Positions 31,996 to 44,627 of a stretch of DNA of 64,000 nt are shown here, piece after piece. Within the stretch, counting starts at the first letter, position 1; every line of letters begins with the position of its first letter. The stretch covers positions 3,040,501 through 3,104,500 of the forward strand of contig NC_044574.1 in assembly GCF_901933205.1 (NCBI RefSeq), read 5' to 3'. Origin of the DNA: Camarhynchus parvulus (Eukaryota > Chordata > Aves > Passeriformes > Thraupidae). The notes below the pieces were generated by a model, which had not been told where the DNA came from, made no database searches, and saw nothing but the letters and a program-made list of their open reading frames with translations. The translations under genes and the position numbers were made by a program.

Positions 31996-34055
31996 ATTCT
32001 CTGACCTAGGTATTACCTGGGAAACCTGAGAATTCACATCCTCCCTGCAGATACCTCAGACCTGACCCAAATCCCGTGGCCAGCACACCCAGCACCCACT
32101 TTGGGCTTTCAGCACCCACAGGTGGAGATGCAGGAGCCTCTCCTGATTTATGGCAAGAGCTGGCCCATGCACCAGGCTGTGCCTTGCCAGCACTGCGAGG
32201 CTTTGTCTGCTCTGTGCTGGTACAGGAGGAGACAGCTTATAGCAGCAGGGATGTTTATTCCAGAATAGGAAACCATCACTCTGGATGACATAAACCAGAG
32301 TCTTTTGGCTTGCTCGTGCCGGCTCAAGCTGAGCAGGCAGATGTCATGGATTGGAGATGGAAAGTGTCCCCCAGTGGCATCAACACAGCTTTTTGGGGTC
32401 AGCCCAGCCTCAGGACCCCCTGTGGCAGCTTGGAGAAGGTGCTCTCCCACCCCCAGCTCTGTGTGGGTATGAGGAGGTCTCACACAGTCTCAAATTATTC
32501 CATTTCATGAGCAGGAAAAGCCTTTCCCAGCATTTTAACTGGCAGAGCAGTGGGGTGTCCCTGTGCTGGTGAACCCCCAGGTGCAGAGAAGGTTTGTTTG
32601 ATCACACAACCAGTTTATTCTGGTTAACTGATAAACAAACTCTGGGTGCCATCCTGCTCATTTTTCCTGGGAGCTCAACCACAGAGCCTGCTCAGGCTGT
32701 GCAGGCTGCTGGGAATTTTATCAGCATTCCCAGCAGAAAGGTTGGATTTCCTGGCATGGCACAGTCATGCTCCCCTACCAGCCCCATCCTGCACGTTTGG
32801 CTGTGGTCCCTGAGATCACTCACAACAAATCAGGCCAGGCAGAATCTCTCCAAAACACAGGGAAGCCCTTGGATGTTCCACACCTGTTGATTATTACAGG
32901 AAACAGGAGATTTCCTCTGAAAACCAGGCTGGAAATCTCTGCTTCAGCAACAGAGAGAGGGGAAGAGCTTCAAGCAGAACCTGGCAAGGAGGTACTGCAG
33001 GAATTCTGGTTTCAGTGCCCAGCCTGATGGTGTCAAGCACTTCCAGGCACTGTCAGTTCACAGCTGAGGTCTGAGCTGGGTTTAGGTTGTTGTGGTGCTG
33101 GTTGGGAAGCTCTGGCGGCCTCCAGCACAAATTCAGAATTGTCTCCATCACCAGAGCTTGGCATTGCCCGGCCGAGGCACTGAGACACCCTGGGATGGAG
33201 ATGCCACTTCATTCATGGCCTCAAAGTGTGTTCAACAGCCAGGGTACCCTTATTTAGTGGTTTTTTTTCTGCTCCTCAATTTGAAAATTATCCTCCCTCT
33301 AAATAAAGGAGTCTGGGTGAAGAGAGGAGGGAGGCTCTTGCTCATATTGGGATGTCTTGTATGGAAAAGGAACTCCCCAGAGGTTTCCAGGAAGAAATCC
33401 CAGTGCAGGAAGGGATTCTGCTCCCATTCCCATCTCCACCTCCACATCAAGGCTTTCCACCCCTGTTCCCTGGGGAATGTCCCAGCCCATGGATGCCCCT
33501 TCAGACATCACTGAGCTGATGTTTTCCTCCTTCTCTGCTCAGTGCAAAGAACACTGAACCACCCCAAGGACCTCAGAGAGCTTGGGGATCTTGAAATGGA
33601 ACAGCTCCAAGGGAATGGAAATCACCCAGCCAGGGGGATGCCAGGAAAAGGGAAAAGAAAACAGAAGGACATGGGGACAAGGAGTTTGGACTTTGGAAGA
33701 GTAAATTTTCCTCTCTTCAAGAGGAAGAAGGCTTTGGGTGGATGTTCAAAGCCTCAGCCCAAGACAGAGCAAGGCCATCATGGCTGGGTAGGGAAGGCTT
33801 TTAGGCGGGTAAACCCAACCCTGGAGGTCACCTCAGCTGGTTGGGTCTGGGTGACACAGTTTGACCATGGCCACCAAAAAAGGGCAGAGCAGAGAAGGAT
33901 AAACCCAGGACTGTGTCCCATGGGGACAAGGAAGCACAGTGGCCTGGATGCAGCTGGCTGTGCAGGAGCCCTGGCACAAAGGGGTGCTGGGTGAGATCTG
34001 GGGGTCTCTGTTGGCTCCCAGAGGTGATGGAGGGGCTCTGCTGGAGGTGGGCAGA
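31996..34055. other. Non-coding stretch
   Basis: Unique-looking; nothing recognised. Confidence 0.4.
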
Positions 34056-34730
34056 TGTCTTGGTTTGGAAAGACAGGAGTCTGCTAAGGAAGGCAGGAGC
34101 CTCCCCTGAAATGGAGAATGTAAACCCTCCCCACCCCTCTGAATTGCTATAAATTTTAAATTAAGGGGCTCTCAGGCAAAAAATATGGGAGCAGGAAAGA
34201 ACAGTTCTTTAATAGGGAAAAGGAAAAAAAAGGATAAAATAAACAATGCAGTCCACTAGAACAACACTGACAGAGTCAGAACCCAACCTGACACCCTGTG
34301 GGGTGTTGGTGGCAGTCCAATTGGAAATGTGGCTGCAGTCCTCAGAATTATCAGATGTGGTTCTGTTGGAGCAAGGAGGATCTGTAGAGAAGGATGTATT
34401 CTTCCTCTGAAGATCCAGTGGAAGAAGAAACAGCTGCTGTTCCTCTGGGGAATCCCGTGGAGAAAGCCATGCCAGTGTCTCAAAACCTCTGGATTATATC
34501 CAGGTAGCAATGCTTGGCTCCTCCCCCTGGGCTCACATCTCCCAATGGGACGCTGTAGTTCTTATCAGCCATGCAGTGACATTCAATAGCTGTTATCAGC
34601 AGATGTCCCCTCCCGAGGGAGAAGTGATTGTGGTCACTCAAAGAGACAGATAAAGCAAACTGCCCACTTGACAAAGGTAATCTGCCATACAGATGGTAAT
34701 AGAAAACATCTTGCATTGCAATCTTCAACA
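34056..34730 (-). mobile_element. Solo LTR, ERVL-like passerine family (copy 2)
   Basis: 675 bp, + strand start TGTCTTGG and end TTCAACA, so TG...CA termini are intact. It has a perfect 5-bp target duplication GCAGA (34051-34055 and 34731-34735), as expected for ERVL-type elements. On the minus strand an ATTAAAGAACTGTT poly(A) motif lies about 150 nt from the end, which suggests minus orientation. It is homologous along its length to 1321-2042. Confidence 0.92.
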
Positions 34731-35599
34731 GCAGAGAGGTTCCTGGCTCAGCCACCCGAGCCCTGGGTTGGAAATGAGAGTTGGGGGTTCAAAAGTTTAC
34801 ACCCCACCTCAGAGCACGGGTTATCCTGGATCTCCCAGCCTTCTCCAAAGTCTCTCCTCTCATGATTTATTCATCTGAGGGGAGTGCTAAGGCATAACTC
34901 AGCTCCCCAAGGCAGAATGAGCAGTGTCAGGAAAACGCCTGTCTCCTGTGAGACCTGCAACTGCTGCAGCTCCCTCAGGGCAGCCGTAGCCTCCTGTGCT
35001 CAGGCAGCTTCCCCAAATCCCTTTGGAAGTGTCCCTGTCCCAGCAGAGCCTCTCAGCCACCTCCGGTCATTGCCAGAGCAGGGATGGAAAGGACTCTCTG
35101 TCTGTGTGGCTGCTTCCAAGCTGCACACACATCCCCAAACCAACCCATTTGTCTGAATTCTCTGCTTCTGGAGCTTAACGGCAAAATTGCGAGTTTGAAT
35201 CTCCACAGGAATGCATTTTGGTATAATTTACACCTTCCCCCTGCACCCTAGCAGTGTGTTTTGCCCTGCTTTAAATGCACATTAACCCAAATGTGATTAT
35301 TTTGGCATCACTGCTGTTTTACTGCTCTCGCTGTTGTTTGCCCACCAACACCAGCCCCGTGACCGGTGGCTCCTTTGATCCCCAGACATCCTGCCAACAG
35401 AAAATTCACCTCAGCAAATGGGTTTCAATAAGTGGTTAGCTTTGTGTGGCTTTTATTTCCCTCCCTCCACCACTGCAAGTAATCCAGAGTAAGTGCTGAG
35501 GCTGGATGGCCCTCCATGGGAAGGCTGATTGCTCTCCTGCCACTGGGAAAGTGGGAAAAGGAGCTCTGGGCCACCCTCTGGATGATGGAAAGGAAAGAG
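34731..35599. other. Non-coding stretch
   Basis: Unique-looking; nothing recognised. Confidence 0.4.
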
Positions 35600-35735
35600 G
35601 GCAGCATCCTCATCCAGATTTTGGCCAGGTGGGTGGAGCTTGGGGCAACCTGGGATAGTGGGAGGTGTCCCTGAGACCCCCATGAGATGGGGTTTAAGGT
35701 CCTTTCCAAACCAAACCATTCTAGGGATGCATCAT
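35600..35735 (+). mobile_element. CR1 LINE 3' fragment
   Basis: Plus-strand CR1 with 'cttggggcaacctgggatag' and 'taaggtcctttccaaaccaa'; short and diverged. Confidence 0.8.
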
Positions 35736-35879
35736 TCCATTCGTCCCATCTGTCCAATCCTCAGCCCTTCTTTCAGAGCTCTTCACAGCCTTTCCTGTCA
35801 GCCACACAGCTGGGAAGCATCCCCAGAAGGATGGGAAAGTTCAGAAGGGTCCCCTGATAGAAAGACCCTAAAATCAGCA

Positions 35880-37370
35880 TTCGAGTGAAAATGAGCTGTT
35901 TTGAGCAATCCCCACTTGAAAAAATGCCCAATTTGTCAGGCCCCAAAATTCCATTTGAAAAAAGCCCAGCTGTTAGAGCCTCAAATCTCAATTTGTATCC
36001 AAACAAGCCCCCCAGACCCTAAAATCCCCTTTGGAAAAACAAACAAACAAAAACCAAAACAGGCAGTCAGACCCCAAATCCCTATTTGAGGAAAACCCAG
36101 CTGCCACATCCCAAAATCCCCCTTTAGGCAAAATAAGTTACCTGATCCCAAAATCTTGATTTGATCAAAACCAAGCCATCAGATCCCAAAATTCCCTATA
36201 TTTGTAAAATAACCCAAACCCCAGCTGTCTGATCCTAAAATCCCTGTTTGAGCAAATTGAATCTCAAATTCCTCATTTGAGAAAAACCAAGTTCCGAGAG
36301 CCTGAAATTCCTAATTTGAGAAAAAAAGTTTTAAAACAAGAGAAGCCAAGAGTCAGATCCCAAAATTCCAATTAAGTAAAACAAGCTGCCAGACCCTCAA
36401 AACTTTCTCTATGCAAAACCAAGCTGTCAGACCCCAAAATTCCCATTTGAAGAAAAACACACAGTCTGACCCCAAACTCCCTGTTTGAGATAAAACAATC
36501 CTCTGAACCCCAAATCCCTATTTGAGCAAACGCCAAAACCTCCCAAATTCACAAACCCCTATTTGAGCAAATCCCAAAACATCCCAAATCCACAAACCCC
36601 TATTTGAAGAAACCCCAAATCCACAAATCCCTATTTGAGGAAACCCCAAAACCTCCCAAATCCACACATCCCTATTTGAGCAAACCCTAAATCCACATAT
36701 CTCTCATTTGAGCAAATCCCAAAACCTCTCAAATCCACAAACCCCTATTTGAGCAAACTCCAAAACCTCCCAAATCCACACACCCTTTTGTGTGCAGAAA
36801 CAAACCATCAGGCCCCAAAATCCCCATCTGAAAACAGAAAAAGGCAAACTCCAGATCCTCATTTTGCAAAACCCAGCGTCTGACTCTGAAGTTCCCATTT
36901 CTGCTAAATTTAGCCCCAAATTCCCCTTGGAGGAGGAGGGAGCCATCCCTTCCCCAAAGCCCTGTTGGAGGTGGGCAGGGGTTGAGCAAACCCCAAAACC
37001 TCCCAAATCAACAAATCCCTATTTGAACAAACCCCAAAACCTCCCAAATCAACAAATCCCTATTTGAGCAAACCCCAAAACCTCCCAGATCAACAAATCC
37101 CTATTTGAGCAAACCCCAAAACCTCCCAAATCAACAAATCCCTATTTGAACAAACCCCAAAACCTCCCAAATCAACACACCCCTCTGTGTGCAGAAACAA
37201 ACCATCAGACCCCAAAATCCCCATCTGAAAACAGAAAAAGGCAAACTCCAGATCCTCATTTTGCAAAACCCAGCGTCTGACTCCAAAGTTCCCATTTATG
37301 CTAAATTTAGCCCCAAATTCCCCTTGAAGGAGGAGGGAGCCATCCCTTCCCCAAAGCCCAGCCGGAGCAG
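35880..37370. repeat. Degenerate 30-40 bp minisatellite with a 397-bp internal duplication
   Basis: Long run of units with the cores 'ccctatttgagcaaaccc' and 'caaaacctcccaaatc', very degenerate on the left and increasingly regular to the right. Within it, about 36785-36968 is repeated almost exactly at about 37182-37364 (offset about 397 bp), including a non-repetitive segment with 'ctgaaaacagaaaaaggcaa'. Confidence 0.9.
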
Positions 37371-37649
37371 GGCACAAAGAGTTAATTAAAGCTCCTGCGG
37401 GCGCCCTGGCCAATCCCACCGAGCCAAGGGCAGCCCTTGGCCCCAGCCCAGCAGCAGGTTGCTCTCCTCAGGTATTATTTTGGAATTTTCCCGGGATACC
37501 ACGCAGGGAAACAATGCATTTGGAGCTCGGAGGAGGATGGGGAGCTGCAGGATGCACCCCTGGGCTGCCCAGGTAAATCCCGGATTTTTGTGGGATTTTT
37601 CTTTTCCTCTCCTTCCCACTCTGGCTGGGTGTCTTTGTTTGGGGAAGGG

Positions 37650-37721
37650 TTTGCGGTGGATTAGGGCAGGGCTGAGCTGGTGGGGCGCTTTGCAGGTGAT
37701 TTTTTTGGGGGGCACACCGGG
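37650..37721 (+). repeat. Partial copy of a 110-bp repeat
   Basis: 'ggattagggcagggctgagc' matches the unit that is tandemly duplicated at 38811-39024. The copy is cut by the LTR at 37722. Confidence 0.7.
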
Positions 37722-38139
37722 TGATATGGGAACCTCTTTAAGCCAGGTCTCACAAGCTCTTGGAGATCTATTTCACACTTAAGGTAGCTCAGCCACCTTT
37801 GGAGGCATAAAATCAGCAAGATCGCTTCTGTTGCAGTGTTGGCAACAAAAAGGTTAATAAAAGACAAAATAACAAACAGAGAAAAACCGAGCAAAGTGCA
37901 AGGACTTCTTGCTCTTGGTAAAACACCTCGCAAAAGCGATTTGTTTCTTTGTTCACTTCTTTCTCTAGGAAGTTGCCCAGCTCCTGTCCATTAGGTATCC
38001 TTAAGTTTGAGGTGAAGTTTCTCAGGCCTATGAGACGCCTTTTTCACCCAATCGAGGAGAAAAACTTCTAAGCTTCTTTCCTTTTTAAAGAGACAAAAAA
38101 TAGCTTTGTCGCCCCGTCAACAAAACCCACATTCCTATA
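37722..38139. mobile_element. Solo LTR, ERVK-like passerine family (copy 2)
   Basis: 418 bp, bounded by a perfect 6-bp target duplication ACCGGG (37716-37721 and 38140-38145), the size expected of class II (ERVK-type) integration. Homologous to 14705-15146. The termini given by the duplication are TG...TA rather than TG...CA. Confidence 0.9.
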
Positions 38140-38810
38140 ACCGGGCTGCGCTCCTGCGGGGGTCAGGGGTGGGGTAGGTGGGGAAAAACTGCGATTTCCC
38201 CCCCTATAAACCCCCCCTGGATCCAGCAGAGACCCCCCCAGCACCGAGACCTTGCAGCCCGCTGGATTTTAGGGCATGGCTCTGGTTTAGCAGATCAAAT
38301 TCCGCGATGGGGACAAGGCACCCACCAGGGGGGTTCGCTCCGAGCGCGGTGTCCGGGGAGGAGCGAGCGCTTCCCGGGCTGGCTCCGCGCCCAGGAAATT
38401 CCTCGGGTTGAGTTAATGATAAATCACGGGCTGGTGACGGGTCCCCACTTCGTCCTTCCTGCGGGGACAGAGGTTTGGGCGAAGTTTGGGGATGGCAGAG
38501 CCAGGCAGGGCTCGATGGAACCGATCTGGGGGTGATGGCTCATCCCAAAGGGCAGGATTGGGTCCCTCCCTTGCAACATCCCGGCGACAAAAAGGGGGAG
38601 TCCTCCTGGTGTCTGGGACCATGGAGCTGGGGATCACATCGGGATCCCTGAGATTTGGGCTGTGGGGATGTGTGAGGATGCTCAGGAAGGTGCTGGGGAG
38701 CCAGGCAAGTGATGTAGCTCCATGCTGGGACACTTTCAGTGGTCACCCCATATCCTCTGTGGTGGGGAGTCCCAAAGGCTCAGCTGGCATCATCCCATCT
38801 CCAGCCACCT
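38140..38810. other. GC-rich non-coding stretch
   Basis: About 38200-38480 is rich in C-runs and CpG ('gctccgagcgcggtgtccgg'), a possible minor regulatory element or alternative first exon. No coding frame was recognised. Confidence 0.3.
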
Positions 38811-39024
38811 TCCCTAAGGATCTTGAGTAGATTAGTGCAGGGCTGAGCTGGTGAAGCCCTTTCCCATTGATTTTTAGGGATGGGATGTACCTGCTGGGCT
38901 CTGTTTGCACCACAGGATCTTTCCAAAGGATCTTCAATGGATTAGTGCAGGGCTGAGCTGGTAGGAGCCTTCCCAGTTGCTTTTTAAGGATGGAAAGTAC
39001 CTGCTGGACTGTTTTTGCACCAGG
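38811..39024 (+). repeat. 110-bp tandem duplication
   Basis: Two copies starting near 38811 and 38921 with the core 'gattagtgcagggctgagct'; a third partial copy lies at 37650. Confidence 0.85.
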
Positions 39025-40489
39025 GGGTCAGAGCAGAGATGGGGTGCACAGAGATGGATTGTTCAGGGTGGGGAAATCTCACCCTAGATCCTACTGGCAG
39101 CCCCTTAACAAGGGGAAACTGAGGCACATAGGGTTGGGAGGACCCCAAGAAGTCCAGCCCATGGGATGGGGCATCCCAGACCCTCAGGGCTGCAGCCAGC
39201 ACTGAGGCTGCTCCATCAAACTGCCCTTGCCCCTGTCCTGATGGAATCCAGGGAGTTTTCCCTGTGCCACCAAAGCTTGGTGCTTTTCTGGGCAGAGGTT
39301 GCCATCAGGACCTCACTGGGGACAATGACACAGCTGGCCCTGAGTATCTTCTGGGGGCAGTCACAAGGGTCACAGATGAGGCCATGGATGAACCTTTCCT
39401 GATGGACACACGGGATTTAGGAAGGCACTTTGGGCCGAGCTTGAAACCATCCTGTCCTGTTGCCCCTTGGGATGATTAAGGGAGGTCATGGAAAATCCTT
39501 CCATCTGCCCTCAGGTGCATCCTGGAGGATGCCAGCCTGGATCCAAACCCAGGGCTCTGAGAGCAGATGGGAAAAAGGGGGAAAAATCCCCCTGAGGATG
39601 AGGACTTTGGCCAGGGGAATGCTGGTGGATATCCAGTGTGGCTTGTGAAAAACTCCATGGCAGGATAATTCCTGGTGGGAAGGACCCCAGGAGCTCTCCA
39701 GGCCATCCTGCTGCTGGTGGACCCTGCCTGGTCCATTCAGGGCTTGAAAACCTCCAAGGATGAGACAGAAAACCTCCCTGGGACTGTACAAATGTGCCTT
39801 GTCACATGTCCCCATCACCTGCTGAAGTTTCTCTGGGGCTTTGCCCACCTCACTGCAGCCTCCAGAATAATTTTGATTTCTTCCCTTACTGGAACAGCTC
39901 AAGCCTGGCGTGGCCTGCCAGGTGCTTGGCTTTTCATTCCACTCTGCCTGCTTTTTCAGATCCTGTGGATTAAAAACTGGGATAAAACCCCCAGAGATGA
40001 GGAGCTGGGATGGAGGAGGTGGGATTGGGACGGGGAGCAGCTTGCTCAGGGTGAGCAATAGCCATGCCCAGGCTGATTTACTGATTGTTTTACTGTCAGA
40101 AAGAGGTTTCCAGGAAGCTGTGGCAGGGTGTCCATTCCAGGAACAGCCTCAGGGAGCTGAGAGGGAAGGAGGGACAGCCAGGAGGGCACAGAGCCAAGGC
40201 CACGGGGCAGATTGCGGCTGTGCTTTGCCACGATTCCCCCTCCTGACACGTCCTGGGGGATGGGGACAGGGTGGCAGTGGACTGTGTCCCTTAAACACAG
40301 CGAGCAGCTGGGGGAGGAAAACTGATAGCAGAGTGGGAGGGAGGGCCAGGGAAGGTGGAGCAGGCTGCTCTGCTCAGGCTGTGTCAGGAACAATGGGGCC
40401 TTTATTGGGGAAGAGAGGTGGTGAGGCTGGCAGGGACAGTTTGGTGCTCGGAGAGTTCCTTGGCCAGCTGGGACACAGGGGCACTGGCG
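39025..40489. other. Non-coding stretch
   Basis: Unique-looking; nothing recognised. Confidence 0.4.
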
Positions 40490-41260
40490 TGTGGGGTGGG
40501 ACAGCTTGGTGGCCACTGTCCCCCTAGGCAGCTGTGGGGGACAGGGAACTGGGACATGGGGTGGGACAGGTTGGTACAGCTGGGGGGGTGGGGAAATGGG
40601 AAATAATGGGAAATGGGAAATAATGGGAAATGGGAAATGGGAAATGGGACAGGTTTGTAACCATGCATTCCTTGGCCAAGTGGGGGGACAGGGGAATGGG
40701 CTGGGACAGTCTGGTACCCATCATGTCCTTTGGTCAGCAAGTGAAACAGGGAACTGGGATATGGGATATGGGATATGGGATATGGGATATGGGATATGGG
40801 ATATGGGATATGGGATATGGGATGGGACAGGCTGGTACCCATCATGTCCTTTGGTCAGAAAGTGAAACAGGGAACAGGGATATGGGCTATGGGGATGTGG
40901 GATATGGGATATGGGATATGAGACAGTCTGGTACCCATAATGTCCTTTGATCAGCAAGTGGAGTAAGGAACTGGGAACTGGCATATGGGATATGGAATAT
41001 GCAATATGGAATATGGGATGGGACAGTCTGGTACTCATCATGTCCTTTGGCCAGAAAGTGAAACAAGGAACTGGGATATGGGGTATGGTATGGGATATGG
41101 GACAGTCTGGTACCTGTCTTGTCCTTTGGTCAGAAAGTGAAGCAAGGAAAAGGAATATGGGATATGGGACAGGTTGGTACCCAGAATGTCCCTTGACCAC
41201 AGCTGGAGGAAACTGGAACACAGCAAATGGGACAAGAGACAGGCCAGTTTGGTACCAGAT
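40490..41260 (+). repeat. Composite VNTR with (GGGATAT)n
   Basis: Roughly seven to nine units of about 80-130 bp, each with 'gggacagtctggtaccca', 'catgtcctttggtcag' and 'gtgaaacagggaactggg', separated by heptamer runs GGGATAT of variable length (longest at about 40757-40822). Confidence 0.95.
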
Positions 41261-41860
41261 ATCCTCTGGTGTTGTGATTCATCTCCAGGTGCCTCTGTGA
41301 ATCCCACAGATGCTGCCAGGACTCTCCTTGATGTGGGTCTGGGTTCGTGGCCACCCTCCCAAACCCTCTGGCATCAGGGATTGCAGTGAGTGGTTTAAAA
41401 GGGACCCTGGGGACCCTCACAGCTGAGAGTGAGGAGCAAACCATGCTGGGGACATCCTGAATCAAGTGCTGCCACCCACTCCAGACCAGAGGAGCTTTGG
41501 GGATGCAGGATTCTGTCATCCAGGCTGTCCCTTGGCAGCTCAACAGAGCTCCCCGAAGGAGCTGCCTGGGTCTTTTCATCTCATCTCTTCTGTTTCAGCC
41601 TTATTATGTAAATAGCTGATGTGGCCCTCATAATGAGAAAGTAGTTTCCCAGAATACAAAAGGCTGTAATTATCTCATTAGCAGGAGGAAAGGAAAAGGA
41701 AATGCCTCTGAGTTGGCTCACTTTTATTTCCTACAGCAGCCCGAGGAAGCACAGCCCCCAAAAGGCCCCAAAACTCCCCAAAACCAGGACCTGCCTGCCC
41801 CTAATGCTGCCACCCCCTCTCTTCAGGAGAGAAAAGCAAAGTGTGATCCTCCTGTCTCAG
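41261..41860. other. Non-coding stretch inside a split VNTR
   Basis: About 600 bp without the repeat unit, separating the two parts of the composite VNTR. No mobile element was recognised in it. Confidence 0.4.
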
Positions 41861-42070
41861 AAATGGGATATGGGATATGGGATATGGGATATGGGATGGG
41901 ACAGTCTCGTACCCATCATGTCCTTTGGTCAGAAAGTGCAACAAGGAAAAGGGATATGAGATGTGGGATATGGGATATGGGATGCGTGATATGGGATATG
42001 GGATATGGGATATGGGATGTGGGATATGAGATGTGGGATATGGGATGTGGGACATGGGATATGGGTTTGT
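41861..42070 (+). repeat. Second block of the composite VNTR
   Basis: Contains the same 'gggacagtct.gtacccatc' unit flanked by GGGATAT and GGGATGT heptamers. Confidence 0.93.
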
Positions 42071-42729
42071 ACTGGGAGGGCTGAGGGCTTTGAACTTGGA
42101 ACTTTCCAGTTGCCCAGAGGATGCTGCAGGTCCCTGTGCAGACCCCTCAGTGCTCTCAGGTGCTGGGACAGGGGCAGCTGGAAAGTGGGGGGAGGGGATC
42201 ACAGAGGGACAGGGTGGTGCCCACATTCCCAAATTGGATGTTCCTAGGCAGGACTGCCATGCTGGGCAGTCCAAGTCCAACCTCTCTGCTCCAGGTGCCC
42301 TAGGGCACTTTACTCAGGATTGGGTCCAAAAGTAAATCCAATCACAAATCCTTTGCACAGAAGGATGGGAAATGTGCAGATACACAACAGCCCCACAGCC
42401 CAAGAGGTGTCTGAGGGTGGCTGCAAGAATCTGCCACTACTTGACCCTCCAGCCTGCCTTCCTGAGTTTGATTTTTTAGCTCTGAATGGGGAGAAAAAGA
42501 TCTGCAGTGCAGGAATACATGGGAAAAGAGAGGTCTGTGACCTGGGGAAGGAGCAGGAGTTGCTCTTCTGAGTTCATTTGGCTTTTGGTTGTGGAAAAAG
42601 CTTGTGGTTGAAAAGCTGGAGATGTGCGTGTTTTTGCAGACAGGTTCAAGTGTGTTCCTGCTGTATTCCAGTGGCAGAGGAAAACCTGGCAGCCACCAAG
42701 CCAGGATGGGGAGAAAGGAGTAGGAGGGG
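42071..42729. other. Non-coding stretch
   Basis: Nothing recognised. Confidence 0.4.
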
Positions 42730-43320
42730 GTGCAGAAAAGAGCCACAAGAGTTCCTTGAGGGCTGGAAAAAATGCCTGTGAGAGACAAGAAAAGCTCATT
42801 CTGTTCCCCTCTTCAGACTGAGCAACTTGAGAAGGGTGTAGGAGAACAGGAGGTGCTGGGCACTGGAGCCAGGTGGGAGGGGAGCTGTGGTGTCCCTGCT
42901 CCTGAATCAATCCCAGTGGAGGAGCTCTCAGCCGGGTTTAGGACAGCACGGCCATTAGGAGGTGGCAAGTGGTGGCCTGTGACACACAGGAGGCAGAGCA
43001 GTGGCTGAGTGGCCTTTTTGGAGGATGTGATGAACAAGAAAAGGTGAGGGAGAGGAAGAGGGATGTGACTGAAAGAAGGACAAGAGGGAGCAGCCTCTAA
43101 ACAGGAGAGGTTTAGCTTGGATATCAGGGAAAATTTCTTCGTGGAAAGGGTGTCCAGGCCAGTGTTGGAGTCCCATCCCAGTAGGGATTTAAAAGCCATA
43201 GGGATGTGGCATTTGGGGATATGGTCAGTGGTGTTCTTGGCAGTGCTGTAAGAACAGTTAGACCCCACAGTCTTAGAGGGTTTTTCTAACCTGAATAATT
43301 CAGTGATTCTGTGATTCTAC
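42730..43320 (+). mobile_element. CR1 LINE, about 590 bp 3' part
   Basis: One of the longer plus-strand CR1 copies: from the ORF2-end phrase 'cagaaaagagccacaagagt' through 'ggtttagcttggatatcagg' to the ATTCTGTGATTCTAC tail. Frameshifts and stops are present. Confidence 0.88.
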
Positions 43321-44627
43321 AAGTGCAAGTCTTGGGTTTCAGTGGTGGTTTTGCCCCAGGGCTTGTTAACTCCTCACTGGACACAGGTGGCTTTGCTCCC
43401 TGCAGGGTCTGTGTCTTCACTGCTAACCCTTCCTGTCCCTCCCTTCCCACTCCACATCTCTTCCTGGATCAAGCTGAAATTATCACAGCCATTCTTTTTC
43501 CAACCTGTTCCACCACCCCAGGACATGTTGACTTTTTCTCCTCCAACCAAACCAAACCAGCCCCTTGGCAGTGCTGCCAACAAACTGGCAGAGCCAACCT
43601 GATCTGTAAACACAGGGCAGGTGCAGGCCCTACCCCAACAAAAACAACAGAGCAGGGTTCATGGTGTCACTAATTGCTCCCTCGTTAAGCAAACAAACCT
43701 GACCAATGAAGGTCAGGGGCACACCTGTCACCACAGTTGGCAGGACAGGGAATTTTTGACCTTCAGGTGCCTTTGTTGCCCGTGCTGCCAGCTCCACACG
43801 CCTGGGATGGGCACGGGTGCCAAGCCCTGCCTTGCTCTGGGGCTCTTTGCCCAAGAGCCATGACTGATTCCCTTTCCTGATTCCCTTCCCTGATTCCTTT
43901 CTCTGATTCCCTTCTCCCTTCCCTTCTCCCCTGGCACGGTGCCGAGGTGTGTCTGTGTGTCTGCCTCCCCAAGGCCTTTGTTAGGAGAGTGTTAACAATT
44001 AACCTCCTCAGGCAGCAACAGAGCCAGGCCTCCATCATTTCGTCTTGGCTAACCATTCAGCTGCTTATCTCAGAGCAAGTTTTCTTCTTTCTTAACTGGA
44101 AGGCATTCACTGAATGGTTTGGGTAGAGCAAGTTGGAAGATGAAGTTGTTATTTTACAAATTTCTGTACTTACAATAACATCTAGAAGTGTCCTGGAGCT
44201 GCAGGCAGGGCTGGAAACCTTGGTAAGAGGTGGACACGCAGAGTTTGCCTGGCACAGCTGGGGAAAAGGACATTTCACCCCAGATTTTCTGCATCAGGCA
44301 TCAGAATATTGCTGTCTCCAAGGCGAGGCTGCTGCAGGAAAGGCCAAGAGGCCACTGGAGGTAGATGGGATGAGGAGGTGGTGCAATGTGGAGTGTGGAT
44401 TCCCAGTGTCCCTGCTCAGAGAAGGTCACCCAGCCATGCTCGAGGGTGACTCTGCTTTCCTCCCAAAGGATGGACTTGGGAATGGAATGCTGGTAAAGGC
44501 AAACACTTGGTTTGCCTCAGGCTCTCTGTGCTCATGGACAGGCTCAGCACCCTTGGGAATCACAAACAAAGCTCGTGAAAAGTTCAAACATGAACTGTCA
44601 GTTCATGCTCCCATGGGAGGGAGGCAG
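43321..44627. other. Non-coding stretch
   Basis: A small TTCCCTGATTC-type tandem lies at about 43868-43920. Otherwise unique-looking with no recognised exon. Confidence 0.4.

Noticed and set aside
14705..38139. The two related ERVK-like LTRs as ends of one provirus
   Set aside because: They are 23 kb apart, the DNA between is unrelated non-retroviral sequence, and the right copy has its own complete target duplication.
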